From Halalkalibacter wakoensis JCM 9140 (lineage in GTDB: Bacteria > Bacillota > Bacilli > Bacillales > Bacillaceae_D), in NCBI RefSeq assembly GCF_000513095.1, contig NZ_BAUT01000038.1:1-38578 (forward strand): a DNA stretch of 38,578 bases, read 5' to 3'. Positions 26,859 to 35,304 of this stretch are shown here, piece after piece. Made by a program: the position numbers and the translations under genes. Under the pieces are notes generated by a model that was given only the letters and a program-made list of their open reading frames with translations, searched no databases and was not told the DNA's origin. Position 1 is the stretch's first letter. Every line of letters starts with the position of its first letter.

Positions 26859-27128
26859 TTATTGACCTGAGCGATTGGCAACTTTTTTAAATGATTGCTT
26901 GTACTGCTCAAACTGTTCTCGAACGAGTTGAACGGCATCTTGGTTTTCAAAGTCAGCCGCTTGTGAAAGTGCGTGTTCAGCTTTTTCAATTGAATTTTGT
27001 GCGTTTTCGATCGTTTGTGTTTCTGGATGAGACAAGGCATCATTGATTGCTTGGTGGGCATGCTCTACAGATTGTTCTGCTTGGAAAATTGTATTTTGGC
27101 TTTGTAAACTTGATACATTATTTTTCAT
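26859..27128 (-). CDS. Small helical protein, possibly DUF2564 family
   Basis: 89 aa, all-helical in appearance, with many Q, E, A and H (QAEQSVEHAHQAINDALSHPETQTIENAQNSIEKAEHALSQA in outline), no signal peptide, no cysteine, no membrane segment. The pattern of paired short helices separated by P/E-rich turns is like the small DUF2564 proteins of Bacillus; this is from memory and not firm. The start is ATG 27128 because GGGAGG lies 9 bp upstream; an in-frame ATG at 27137 touches that site. It has its own terminator. Function unknown. Confidence 0.7.
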   Translation of the reverse strand: MKNNVSSLQSQNTIFQAEQSVEHAHQAINDALSHPETQTIENAQNSIEKAEHALSQAADFENQDAVQLVREQFEQYKQSFKKVANRSGQ

Positions 27129-27257
27129 GTGTACCATCCTCCCTCTGTTTACTAATGTGCGATACTGCTTTCTTTTATATTCAAGAGTGAGAAAAAAACA
27201 GCAAAAACTAGGATCAAATACGAAATAGTCAGAAAAGAATGGAGACTCAAGTGGGAA

Positions 27258-27341
27258 TCTGCTATAATAGAAGGTAATTGCAAAAAGGGACTTATAATGA
27301 CCGGAAGGGACGAAAATGGTCCCTTGTTTATGTGGTATAAT
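27258..27341 (+). promoter_or_regulatory. Tandem extended -10 promoters of ppc
   Basis: Two extended -10 boxes, TGCTATAAT (TATAAT at 27263-27268) and TGGTATAAT (TATAAT at 27336-27341), both with poor -35 boxes, as is usual for the extended type. Between them AAGGGAC-GAAAATG-GTCCCTT (27305-27325) forms a small hairpin that could attenuate transcripts from the first promoter. Confidence 0.5.
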
Positions 27342-27385
27342 GAGAAGTAGATTTATGCATCTAGATTTAAGTAGGGGGATAAGAA

Positions 27386-30139
27386 ATGATTAATGTAGTA
27401 GACAATGGCTCTCTTTTACGAAATGATGTAAAAAAGTTAGGAAACATTTTAGGAGAGATTCTCGTTCATCATGGTGGTATCTCGCTATTTAACAAAGTCG
27501 AAACGATCAGAGAGATGACCAAAAATTTACGAAAAGATTATAATGAAGAGGATTACAATAAGCTAAAAGAAGAAATCAGTTCATTAAAACCACCTGTTCG
27601 TCATCAAGTGATTCGTGCGTTTTCTATTTATTTTCACTTAGTAAATATTGCCGAGCAAAATCACCGTGTTCGACGCAGACGCCAGTATCAATTACAAGAA
27701 GATGGTGTAATTCAGCCTGTATCTCTTGAAAGCGCAGTTAAATCAATTAAAGATAGCCATTTTTCAGATGATGTTATCCAAAAAGTGTTAAATGACCTTT
27801 CAATTGAATTAATCATCACGGCACATCCAACTGAAGCTACAAAAAGAACGGTCCTTGAAATCCAAAAGAGGATTTCAACGATTCTTCAAGAGTTTGATAA
27901 TCCGTTGTTAACAAAAAAGGATCGAAGAACGCTTGAGGAAAGTTTATTTAATGAAGTAACAGCCCTGTGGCAAACAGACGAGTTACGTCAAAGAAAACCA
28001 ACCGTTATTGATGAAGTGAAAAATGGTTTATATTATTTCAACGAAACGTTATTTGATGCATTGCCGGATATTCATCAAGAGTTAGAGGCTCAATTAGATC
28101 AGCATTTCCCTGACCATTCTTGGAAAGTTCCAAACTTTCTTCATTTTGGATCATGGATTGGAGGGGACCGTGACGGGAACCCGAATGTGACACCTGAAGT
28201 AACATGGGAAACATTAGAGCATCAACGCTCACTTGCTTTAAAGAAGTATGAAGAAGCTATTATTGAGCTAATGAAGCGATTTAGTCAAACAACGACACGA
28301 GTTGAAATTAGTGAATCTCTTATTCAATCTGTTGAAGAGAGTGAAACAACGTATATGGAGTCAGGTGAAGAGTGGCCGGTTAAAACAGAAGTTTACCGCC
28401 GTCATTTCGCTGTGATGTTAAAGCGTCTTCGTGAAACAGGGAAATCAGAAGCTGGTTATCAAAGTGCAGAAGAATTTTTAAATGATGTCGTGTTAATAAA
28501 AGAGTGTGCTGAAAAACATCAACCATCCAATCGTAAATTAAAAACGATACGAAAGCTCATTCGTCAGGTTGAACTTTTCGGCTTCCATTTAGCAACGCTT
28601 GATATTCGTAATCACAGTGGTGAACATGAAGCAGCTGTGGCAGAGATTTTAAAGGTTGTTGGCATTACGAAAGATTATTCTGCTCTATCAGAAGAAGAAA
28701 AGGTCGATGTCCTTAAAAAAGTACTTAGTGAGCCAAGACCTCTTTTATTGTTAGAGGAAGATTACTCAAAAGAAACACAAGAAACGTTTAAAGTGTTTAA
28801 AATGATTAAACAAGCTCATAAAGAGTTCGGGAAACGTTCCATTGAAGTGTATCTTGTTAGTATGACGCAATCTCCAAGCGATTTACTTGAAGTACTTGTA
28901 CTAGCTAAAGAGGCTGGTATTTACCGCCTTCATGCTGATGGGAAAGTTGAAAGTCACATGCATGTAGCACCCCTTCTTGAAACAATTGATGATTTGGTCG
29001 CTGGACCAAAAATCATGAAAACGCTATTTGAGATGGATGTGTATCGCAATCATATAAATGAACGCGGAAACCATCAAGAAATCATGTTAGGATATTCTGA
29101 TGGAAGCAAAGACGGTGGAACGCTAACAGCGAACTGGAAACTCTTTAAAGCACAGAAAGAAATTCATAATATGGCCAAAGAGTTTAATATCCGTTTGAAG
29201 TTTTTCCATGGACGAGGTGGTTCTTTAGGCCGTGGTGGCGGTCCATTAAACCGAAGCATATTGTCACAACCATCTGAAACGTTAGGTGATGGTGTGAAAA
29301 TTACCGAGCAAGGAGAAGTGTTGTCTTCTCGTTACTTACTAGAAGATATTGCGTACCGTAACTTGGAACAAGCTGCCTCGGCATTGCTTGAAGGTTCAGC
29401 TCGGGCACTGAAGAATCCTGTGAATGGTCATTTTCGCGATCAGACATGGGAAGATGCGATGGAGGAAATGTCCAAAGTATCATTGAAAAAATATCAATCT
29501 CTTGTTTTTGAAGATAAAGATTTCTTAACGTATTTTACACAAGCCACACCACTAAATGAGCTTGGTGCGTTAAATATTGGCTCACGTCCAATGAAACGAA
29601 AAGGAAGTCAGCGCTTTGAAGATTTACGAGCCATTCCGTGGGTATTTGCTTGGACGCAATCAAGACAAATGATTCCAGCTTGGTATGCAGCAGGAACGGG
29701 CCTAAGATCATTCGTTGATCAAAAGCCAGAAAACTTGGCGATGTTACAAGAGATGTACAGAGAGTGGCCATTTTTCCAAGCGACGATTAATAATTTGCAA
29801 ATGGCCTTAATGAAAGCCGATTTAGCAACAGCAAAAGAATATATTCGACTTGTGGAAGACGAAACAATTGGATCACGAATTTTCTCCAATATTTCGGATG
29901 AGTACAATCGTACAAAAGATGTTTTGTTGCTCATTACAGGAAGTGAAAAGCTTCTCGATCACACACCGAATATTCAAGAATCTGTTCATAGACGAAACCC
30001 GTATGTGGATCCGCTCAACTTCTTACAAGTTGATTTAATTCAAAAAATGCGTGATTCAGATGAAAAATCTGAAGAGCTGTTAACAGAAGTGTTGTTAACG
30101 ATCAGTGGGGTAGCGGCTGGATTAGTGAACACAGGTTGA
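27386..30139 (+). CDS. ppc: Phosphoenolpyruvate carboxylase
   Basis: Adds bicarbonate to PEP to make oxaloacetate, refilling the TCA cycle. 917 aa is typical. Key motifs: TAHPTEATKRT with catalytic H147, FGSWIGGDRDGNPNVTP (about 252-268), GYSDGSKDGG, FHGRGGSLGRGGGP (about 605-618) with the essential glycine-rich loop, SRPMKRKG and the C-terminal NTG. Ribosome site AGGGGG. Extended -10 promoters lie upstream and a strong terminator downstream. B. subtilis relies on pyruvate carboxylase instead, so a ppc gene is a lineage feature; many alkaliphilic bacilli have one. Confidence 0.97.
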   Translation: MINVVDNGSLLRNDVKKLGNILGEILVHHGGISLFNKVETIREMTKNLRKDYNEEDYNKLKEEISSLKPPVRHQVIRAFSIYFHLVNIAEQNHRVRRRRQYQLQEDGVIQPVSLESAVKSIKDSHFSDDVIQKVLNDLSIELIITAHPTEATKRTVLEIQKRISTILQEFDNPLLTKKDRRTLEESLFNEVTALWQTDELRQRKPTVIDEVKNGLYYFNETLFDALPDIHQELEAQLDQHFPDHSWKVPNFLHFGSWIGGDRDGNPNVTPEVTWETLEHQRSLALKKYEEAIIELMKRFSQTTTRVEISESLIQSVEESETTYMESGEEWPVKTEVYRRHFAVMLKRLRETGKSEAGYQSAEEFLNDVVLIKECAEKHQPSNRKLKTIRKLIRQVELFGFHLATLDIRNHSGEHEAAVAEILKVVGITKDYSALSEEEKVDVLKKVLSEPRPLLLLEEDYSKETQETFKVFKMIKQAHKEFGKRSIEVYLVSMTQSPSDLLEVLVLAKEAGIYRLHADGKVESHMHVAPLLETIDDLVAGPKIMKTLFEMDVYRNHINERGNHQEIMLGYSDGSKDGGTLTANWKLFKAQKEIHNMAKEFNIRLKFFHGRGGSLGRGGGPLNRSILSQPSETLGDGVKITEQGEVLSSRYLLEDIAYRNLEQAASALLEGSARALKNPVNGHFRDQTWEDAMEEMSKVSLKKYQSLVFEDKDFLTYFTQATPLNELGALNIGSRPMKRKGSQRFEDLRAIPWVFAWTQSRQMIPAWYAAGTGLRSFVDQKPENLAMLQEMYREWPFFQATINNLQMALMKADLATAKEYIRLVEDETIGSRIFSNISDEYNRTKDVLLLITGSEKLLDHTPNIQESVHRRNPYVDPLNFLQVDLIQKMRDSDEKSEELLTEVLLTISGVAAGLVNTG

Positions 30140-30163
30140 TTTTGTTTTGAAAAATGATTGAAT

Positions 30164-30208
30164 CACATTTCTTTTTGCGTGAATCGCGAAAAGAAATGTG
30201 GTTTTTTT
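30164..30208 (+). terminator. Terminator of ppc
   Basis: Perfect 12 bp stem CACATTTCTTTT / AAAAGAAATGTG extended by GCG/CGC, followed by seven T. Confidence 0.92.
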
Positions 30209-30255
30209 GTGTTACGATTCTTCTCGTAAATTATTTTGTTTAAGGGGGTATACAG

Positions 30256-31146
30256 ATGAAACTTCGCGTATCAGCTGTTCAATATCATCTTCATTCGATT
30301 TCAAGCTTTCAAGAATTTGCCGATCAAGTTACTCATTACGTGAAAAATGCGGCAGAATACGAGACTGATTTTATTTTATTTCCAGAGTTTTTAACAACGC
30401 AATTGTTATCGATTCCTTCGCTAAAAGGGAAACAAACGATTAACGATTTGCCTGATTATACAGAAGATTATTATTCTCTTTTTACATCTTTGGCTATTGA
30501 AACAGGAATGCACATTATTGGCGGGACACATGTTGTAAGAAAAGAAGGGAAATTATATAATGTTGCCCATTTATTTTATCCAGATGGACGCATTGGAGAA
30601 CAAGCTAAACTGCATTTAACTCCTACAGAAGTGGAAGAGTGGTCGTTAACACCAGGAGAATCAATCCAAGTATTTGATACAGATAAAGGGAAAATTTCCC
30701 TTCTCACTTGTTACGATATTGAATTTCCTGAAGTCGTTCGAATTGTTCGTGGAATGGGTGCAGACGTTATTTTCTGTCCTTCTTGTACAGATGATCGCCA
30801 AGGATTTCATCGTGTTAGATATACCTGCCATGCAAGAACAATTGAAAACCAAGTCTATGTTGTGACGACTGGGACGGTCGGATCACTGCCGACGGTTGAT
30901 TTTATGAGAGCCAATTACGGGCAAGCTGCTGTGATTACACCAAATGACATTCCTTTTCCACAGAATGGAATTATGAGCGAAGGAGACATGAATAATGACA
31001 TGCTAATTACGGCTGACCTAGATCTTGAGTTGTTATATAATGTCCGTGAAAAAGGGTCTGTTACAACGTGGAGAGATCGTCGTTTTGATTTATATCCAGA
31101 TCTCGGTATCAACCGTTTAGAACTTGTTACAAAAACGGTTGTTTAA
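30256..31146 (+). CDS. Carbon-nitrogen hydrolase (nitrilase superfamily)
   Basis: A cytoplasmic amidohydrolase of the nitrilase fold with the complete triad E44 (LFPEF), K118 (QAKLHLTP) and C152 (LLTCYDIEFPE). 296 aa. The closest pattern I recall is the nitrilase half of B. subtilis YhcX, which carries a GNAT half in the same chain; here a GNAT-like protein is encoded separately 27 bp downstream. Ribosome site AAGGGGG. The substrate is unknown. With the next gene and the AraC regulator it forms one short cluster. Confidence 0.9.
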   Translation: MKLRVSAVQYHLHSISSFQEFADQVTHYVKNAAEYETDFILFPEFLTTQLLSIPSLKGKQTINDLPDYTEDYYSLFTSLAIETGMHIIGGTHVVRKEGKLYNVAHLFYPDGRIGEQAKLHLTPTEVEEWSLTPGESIQVFDTDKGKISLLTCYDIEFPEVVRIVRGMGADVIFCPSCTDDRQGFHRVRYTCHARTIENQVYVVTTGTVGSLPTVDFMRANYGQAAVITPNDIPFPQNGIMSEGDMNNDMLITADLDLELLYNVREKGSVTTWRDRRFDLYPDLGINRLELVTKTVV

Positions 31147-31173
31147 TTTTAAAACTAGAGAAGAGGTTAAAAC

Positions 31174-31842
31174 ATGGAGTATGTTCGCATTGCTAGCATT
31201 CAGGATCCGCTTTTTAAACAGTTGCATAATTTAATGAAAGACGTGTTTCCGGAAGAGGAAGTGCTTGAGTTCTCATTATGGGAAGAGCCGTTACTAGATC
31301 CAACCATTCGTGTCTTCGCAGCCGTTCATGAAGGGGAAGTTGTAGGAGTAACAGAATATCGTTACAACAAAGAACTTGAAGTGGCTATGACTGACTTTAC
31401 CATTATTGCAAAAGAAGGTCTTGGCATTGGACCGTTTATTGCTAAAAAACGTGATGAAGATTTGAAGCAATTAGCAAAAGAGAACGGAATGACACTTAAA
31501 GGGATGTTTGCTGAAATTTATGATCCGTACCGGGCCAAGGATCACTCGTTTGGTGGAGTGAAAGTAATGGATCCGTATGTACGACGTGAAGTGTTATCAC
31601 ACCTTGGCTATAAGCGTTTGGATTTTCCTTATGTTCATCCGGCATGGACAAATGAAGGAAAAGCTGTCCAAGAGTTAGACTTTTGCTTTTTGCCTTTTCA
31701 AGAAACGGACTCACTACAAGCAAGCTTTGTAAGTGAATTCATCCAAACCTATTATGCCATTTTATCGAATAAACCGGCTGCATGGAATGAAATGATTTCA
31801 GACCTGGAGAAACGAGATCAAATCTCTTTGCTGCCACTGTAA
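31174..31842 (+). CDS. GNAT-like acyltransferase-family protein
   Basis: 222 aa. The N-terminal half follows the GNAT layout: VRIASIQDPLFKQLHNLMKDVFPEEE, VFAAVHEGEVVGVTEYRYN, TDFTIIAKEGLGIGPFIAKKRDEDL (an acetyl-CoA loop-like segment without the strict RxxGxG/A) and HLGYKRLDFPYVHP. The weak cofactor loop leaves doubt about activity. Ribosome site AGAAGAGG. It follows the nitrilase gene by 27 bp and is followed by a terminator, so the two are one operon. Function inferred only from co-location with the amidohydrolase. Confidence 0.75.
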   Translation: MEYVRIASIQDPLFKQLHNLMKDVFPEEEVLEFSLWEEPLLDPTIRVFAAVHEGEVVGVTEYRYNKELEVAMTDFTIIAKEGLGIGPFIAKKRDEDLKQLAKENGMTLKGMFAEIYDPYRAKDHSFGGVKVMDPYVRREVLSHLGYKRLDFPYVHPAWTNEGKAVQELDFCFLPFQETDSLQASFVSEFIQTYYAILSNKPAAWNEMISDLEKRDQISLLPL

Positions 31843-31851
31843 GTATGAGAA

Positions 31852-31884
31852 GCACAACGGGGAAAACACTCGTTGTGTTTTTTT
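31852..31884 (+). terminator. Terminator of the nitrilase-GNAT operon
   Basis: Stem CACAACG / CGTTGTG with an 11 nt loop, followed by seven T. Confidence 0.85.
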
Positions 31885-31952
31885 GTGCTGGTTTATTTAT
31901 TGAATAAACCTCTGTGTTCGCTATAGTTGGAATAAGATAAATAGGAGAGAGG

Positions 31953-32819
31953 GTGTTCGTTATCCAGGCAAATGAGTTAAGCACCATTATTGAAAAGGCA
32001 AAAAGAACAAGCGGGGATCATTCTCATTTGGTTACCGTTCACTCAAGAAAGCAAGAAGAAGCATTCTCCTTTTTTAGTGAAGAACCAGGCATTCTTTTTG
32101 TCTTGAATGGGCAATTAGACTACCAAATAGGGGACGATCAATTTCGGACATTGTCGCAAGGGGAGTATCTTTTTTACCCAAAAGGGGTAACCGTTCATAT
32201 TGAAGTAACGAGAGCTTGCTCTTATCTTGTTATCTCTCTTACAAAAAAGCTTGTTGAATCATTTGTTCGTTTATTAGAACAATATCGAAGTTTTTCTCCT
32301 GAAAAATTACAAGCACCAGCCAGAGTTTGTATCATGCAAGCAAAATGGCCTGAACACATCGAAACACATCTTACTCACATTTTAATCAATTATATCGACC
32401 AAAATGATTACCTCATTCATTTGAAGCTTTGCGAGATTCTGTATTACTTGTTTCCAGATGAACACATGTTATCAAAAATATCCTATATCCTTGATATGTT
32501 TTACTACCCAGAGCCCATTCGAAAGATGGAAAGCTTTCTATTAGAAAATTACCATAAACCAATACGGATTAAGAGTATTACCGAATCAGTGAATATGAGC
32601 GAATCACAAGTAAACCGTTTATACAAAAAGTATGTGGACATGTCACCGATGGAACGGTTAACGACAATCCGAATGGAGCAGGCCGCGCTTTTACTTCGCA
32701 ACCCTTCCGTAACGGTTACAGACGTAGCTTCTCAAGTTGGTTACCAAAGCATGTCGGCATTTGTTCAGCAATTTAAACGGAGGTACAAAAAGTCACCGAA
32801 GGATTACCAAAAAAAATAG
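31953..32819 (+). CDS. AraC-family transcriptional regulator
   Basis: A DNA-binding regulator, 288 aa. The N-terminal cupin-like sensor (about 10-110, GILFVLNGQLDYQIGDDQF, LSQGEYLFYPKGVTVHIE) and the C-terminal double helix-turn-helix (about 190-288) are both present: KPIRIKSITESVNMSESQVNRLYKKY and VTDVASQVGYQSMSAFVQQFKRRYKKSPKDY in outline. The GTG start at 31953 follows AGGAG by 5 bp. It lies 110 bp after the nitrilase-GNAT operon and may control it, but the sensed signal is unknown. It converges on the next gene with only 25 bp and no visible terminator. Confidence 0.92.
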   Translation: MFVIQANELSTIIEKAKRTSGDHSHLVTVHSRKQEEAFSFFSEEPGILFVLNGQLDYQIGDDQFRTLSQGEYLFYPKGVTVHIEVTRACSYLVISLTKKLVESFVRLLEQYRSFSPEKLQAPARVCIMQAKWPEHIETHLTHILINYIDQNDYLIHLKLCEILYYLFPDEHMLSKISYILDMFYYPEPIRKMESFLLENYHKPIRIKSITESVNMSESQVNRLYKKYVDMSPMERLTTIRMEQAALLLRNPSVTVTDVASQVGYQSMSAFVQQFKRRYKKSPKDYQKK

Positions 32820-32844
32820 TGTTTGCACCTGATTGACTTTAAAA

Positions 32845-33555
32845 CTACCATTCAAAAAAGAATTTTAACGCTATTGTGATTGTCGTATAAGAAAAAACGC
32901 CAATCGCAAAAGAGGGGAAATGGGCATGTTTTTCTTTTGGAAGTTCATTTTGCAGAACGTTTAAAATCATGGCACCAGAAATAAAGGCAAAGATAATCGC
33001 TTGGATAAACGTTGATAACGTAAGAAACATTCCGATGAACCAACCCGCAATAATACCTAATGCAAGAAAAAAACGTCCGCGTTTGTTGTATTGTTCCGGA
33101 TTTTCTCTCCATAAATCATGTGCAACCGCTATAAAGTGTAACCCAATTGCGGCACCATAAAAGATGGCTTGAATAAAAGAGACATTTGCGGCCATGACAA
33201 CATAAACAATGAGCATATTGTAAAGAGTAAAAAATCCAATATAAAGCCAAAAAGCAGATTGGTTTGTCTCGACCTTATGAGTGGTTTTGACTGTTTTTTG
33301 AACCCGGTAAAAAAGCAAAAGTCCAAGCAAACAAATAAAATATAGCTCTGATTCCATTGTTAATGAGTCAGAATACCATTCAATCGCTTGTTGCTCCCGG
33401 TGCAAAGAGGGAAGAACATAAACAAACACATAAGAAACAGCTAATCCACCTGAAAAGGAAAGCCATTTATTGCGGCGAATGCGATCAGCTGGAATAAAGG
33501 TGTTCGAAAACAGATGGATCAAAATAAAGAAAATACCCAATAAATAGGCAGACAT
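32845..33555 (-). CDS. ZIP-like integral membrane protein, unknown function
   Basis: 236 aa with about seven or eight hydrophobic segments. WLSFSGGLAVSYVFVYVLPSLHREQ, GLHFIAVAHDLWRENPEQYNKRGRF and FISGAMILNVLQNELP resemble uncharacterised relatives of the ZIP metal transporters, but the ZIP metal motifs HxxxEG and HE-P are not seen, so transport of zinc cannot be claimed. The start is ATG 33555 because AAGGGG lies 8 bp upstream; an in-frame GTG at 33564 is too close. No operon partner. Confidence 0.72.
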   Translation of the reverse strand: MSAYLLGIFFILIHLFSNTFIPADRIRRNKWLSFSGGLAVSYVFVYVLPSLHREQQAIEWYSDSLTMESELYFICLLGLLLFYRVQKTVKTTHKVETNQSAFWLYIGFFTLYNMLIVYVVMAANVSFIQAIFYGAAIGLHFIAVAHDLWRENPEQYNKRGRFFLALGIIAGWFIGMFLTLSTFIQAIIFAFISGAMILNVLQNELPKEKHAHFPSFAIGVFSYTTITIALKFFFEW

Positions 33556-33616
33556 ACAAGACACCCCTTTTACGTTGTTTTCCCGAATTTATTGTGGCAA
33601 AACATAGGGGAGAGTC

Positions 33617-33655
33617 AAAAAACGTCTAGACGAGTCATGCTCATCTAGACGTTTT
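33617..33655 (-). terminator. Terminator of the dps-like gene
   Basis: Perfect stem AAAACGTCTAGA / TCTAGACGTTTT with inner GAG/CTC, then a T-run on the minus strand (complement of 33617-33622). Confidence 0.9.
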
Positions 33656-33657
33656 CG

Positions 33658-34362
33658 TTATTGTTTTAAGTTAGGATTTAACGTTCGCTGGTCGGCAATA
33701 TCATCATTGCCATCTAATAAATGAGTCATTCCACGCACAAGAGAGTCATCTTCTAATAAACTCCACAGATGATAACCTAGATCCTCACGCTTTAACAAGA
33801 TATCTTCGAGCACTTGAACCGTACCGAAATCATTTAAGCTATGAGCGCGGTTGATTGTTTTTCTCATCATGCCTTGTATTTTAATTTCATGTTCTAAGTC
33901 ATTACGAAGGTAGTCACGCATTGTATATCTGCCTTCAACTTCATGCTTAATATAGGAAATTTCATGTTGAGTAATAGGATGCGCAGTCGGGACTACTCCA
34001 AGGCGAGCCACTCGTTCACCAACACGATCGATATGATCCTGTGTGACATCAATATGCTCATCTAAGATGTGGTGTAAACTTCCAAAAGATTCAGCACCTT
34101 CTGTTAGCCAATGATGTTTCGTATATTGGTGTAAAGCGACATTTAGAGCGCATAAATGCTCATCAAGCATTAAGCCCATTTCCAACCTTGTTTCATAAGG
34201 CAAACTAATACCAGCACCTTCTTTTCTAGCGGTACGTGGTTCTTGTCGTAAGATCATGTCACCGTTATGGTTCGTTTGATGCCCAGGCATCATGGGATCA
34301 AAGCCTGACTTGTTTAATTTAAATTCATCATGAGAAAAACCTTGGTTATCATGTGTTTCCAT
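33658..34362 (-). CDS. Dps-family ferritin-like protein with long N-terminal extension
   Basis: A stress protein that oxidises and stores iron and may coat DNA. The ferritin-like core begins near residue 60: MLDEHLCALNVALHQYTKHHWLTEG, then SFGSLHHILDEHIDVTQDHIDRVGERV, where the histidine and the D..E/D residues fit the Dps ferroxidase site between subunits. A second helix pair (about 140-220) completes the four-helix bundle. 234 aa is longer than usual Dps (about 150-170): roughly 60 extra N-terminal residues of polar, low-complexity type (HDNQGFSHDEF, GHQTNHNGD) and a short C-terminal tail. Ribosome site weak (AGAGGCAC). Fits the oxidative-stress content of the window. Confidence 0.85.
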   Translation of the reverse strand: METHDNQGFSHDEFKLNKSGFDPMMPGHQTNHNGDMILRQEPRTARKEGAGISLPYETRLEMGLMLDEHLCALNVALHQYTKHHWLTEGAESFGSLHHILDEHIDVTQDHIDRVGERVARLGVVPTAHPITQHEISYIKHEVEGRYTMRDYLRNDLEHEIKIQGMMRKTINRAHSLNDFGTVQVLEDILLKREDLGYHLWSLLEDDSLVRGMTHLLDGNDDIADQRTLNPNLKQ

Positions 34363-34456
34363 TCGGATGTGCCTCTTTTCTAAGGAATTTTATTCATCCG
34401 TATTTTGTCTTTGTTTTCCTGATTTATGCCATGAAGTTTTTAAATAAATAAAAAAA

Positions 34457-34582
34457 GAGACTGGGACATAACAAAAATGTTTACATGCAGAGTTAGCGAA
34501 GGAAATAGTAGGATCTGTGTATTTGTACCATCCAAGGTTTGTTCGCCTTCTCATTGAATTAAAACACTTTTGTCCCAATCTC
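34457..34582. repeat. MITE-like element with terminal inverted repeats, 126 bp
   Basis: The ends GAGACTGGGACA (34457-34468) and TGTCCCAATCTC (34571-34582) are inverted repeats matching at 11 of 12. The inside is non-coding, though a spurious minus frame runs through (GWYKYTDPTISFANSACKHF), a string I recall as an artefact of such repeats in bacilli. No target duplication could be confirmed. Confidence 0.55.
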
Positions 34583-34586
34583 AAAA

Positions 34587-34602
34587 AGTTTCACGTGAAA
34601 CA
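34587..34602. promoter_or_regulatory. parS site (ParB/Spo0J binding), intergenic
   Basis: AGTTTCACGTGAAACA matches the parS consensus TGTTNCACGTGAAACA at 15 of 16, with the full GTTTCACGTGAAAC palindrome. It shares GTTTCACGTGAAACATTG with the copy in modC, 13 kb away. It lies 5 bp from the MITE-like element and just past the stop of the ypiB-like gene. Confidence 0.88.
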
Positions 34603-34606
34603 TTGC

Positions 34607-35155
34607 TTATTGCATACTTTTCAACTCTTGTAATCTCTCAACTAAACGGTTAAAAAGGGGTTTATCATTTGCATCTAAGGCTTCGTCGATTTGATTTCTA
34701 ACTTTCTCAATTTCTTGATCTAAAAGAGCTTTTTCAAGGATAATCGTTGTTTCTTTTTCATATTCCTTAAACTGTTTATGTTGAACGAATGTATTTACTT
34801 GAGATTCAACAAGTTGTAAGTAACGGTGGTTCGATTGTTTTCCGTAAAAGTGAAGCTTTATATTTACTTTATCTGCTGGATTGCTCATTAAATCTCCAAG
34901 AGCTTTAGATACATCTTCTGTTTTGCGATTGTTGTAATAATAAACAAAACCTGGTTTGTCTGAGTTCATGCTCGATATGATAAAGGTTCTTCCTTTTTTA
35001 GGAATGTGATCTGTAAAAGAAAGGTTTTCAAGAATATGATGATTTTTCAGTATGTATTCTAGCAGCATTCTTGCATCCTTATGCTTTAATTGATGCTGAT
35101 CTAAAAACCATTTTAAAAAACTACTTTTTTCTGCAGTTGATACCCAGTTTCTCAT
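34607..35155 (-). CDS. ypiB: YpiB-like UPF0302 protein with IDEAL domain
   Basis: 182 aa. The N-terminus WVSTAEKSSFLKWFLDQHQLK fits the UPF0302 family (B. subtilis YpiB: WVTVNEKKEFLRWFL, recalled), followed by a mixed alpha/beta body. The C-terminus LLDQEIEKVRNQIDEALDANDKPLFNRL in outline is an IDEAL-type helical motif. Function of the family is not established. The start is set at ATG 35155 after AGGGTGG; the upstream in-frame ATG at 35191 lacks a site and would add 12 residues with no family match. No operon partner; parS lies just beyond its stop. Confidence 0.85.
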   Translation of the reverse strand: MRNWVSTAEKSSFLKWFLDQHQLKHKDARMLLEYILKNHHILENLSFTDHIPKKGRTFIISSMNSDKPGFVYYYNNRKTEDVSKALGDLMSNPADKVNIKLHFYGKQSNHRYLQLVESQVNTFVQHKQFKEYEKETTIILEKALLDQEIEKVRNQIDEALDANDKPLFNRLVERLQELKSMQ

Positions 35156-35304
35156 AAACACCACCCTATATTCTCCTATTATTTCAAGCATAACACGTTA
35201 TACATAGATTTCAACTTAGGACTAAAGTGAATCTTCAAAATCGAACAAATCTTAGAGTGAATGAATATAGTAAGAGAATAAGAGCTTGCTATTGGGGGGG
35301 AAGA

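Noticed and set aside
34390-34584. 64-codon minus-strand frame through the MITE-like repeat
   Set aside because: It follows the repeat, has no ribosome site, and its sequence (GWYKYTDPT...) looks like translation of a repeat rather than a gene.
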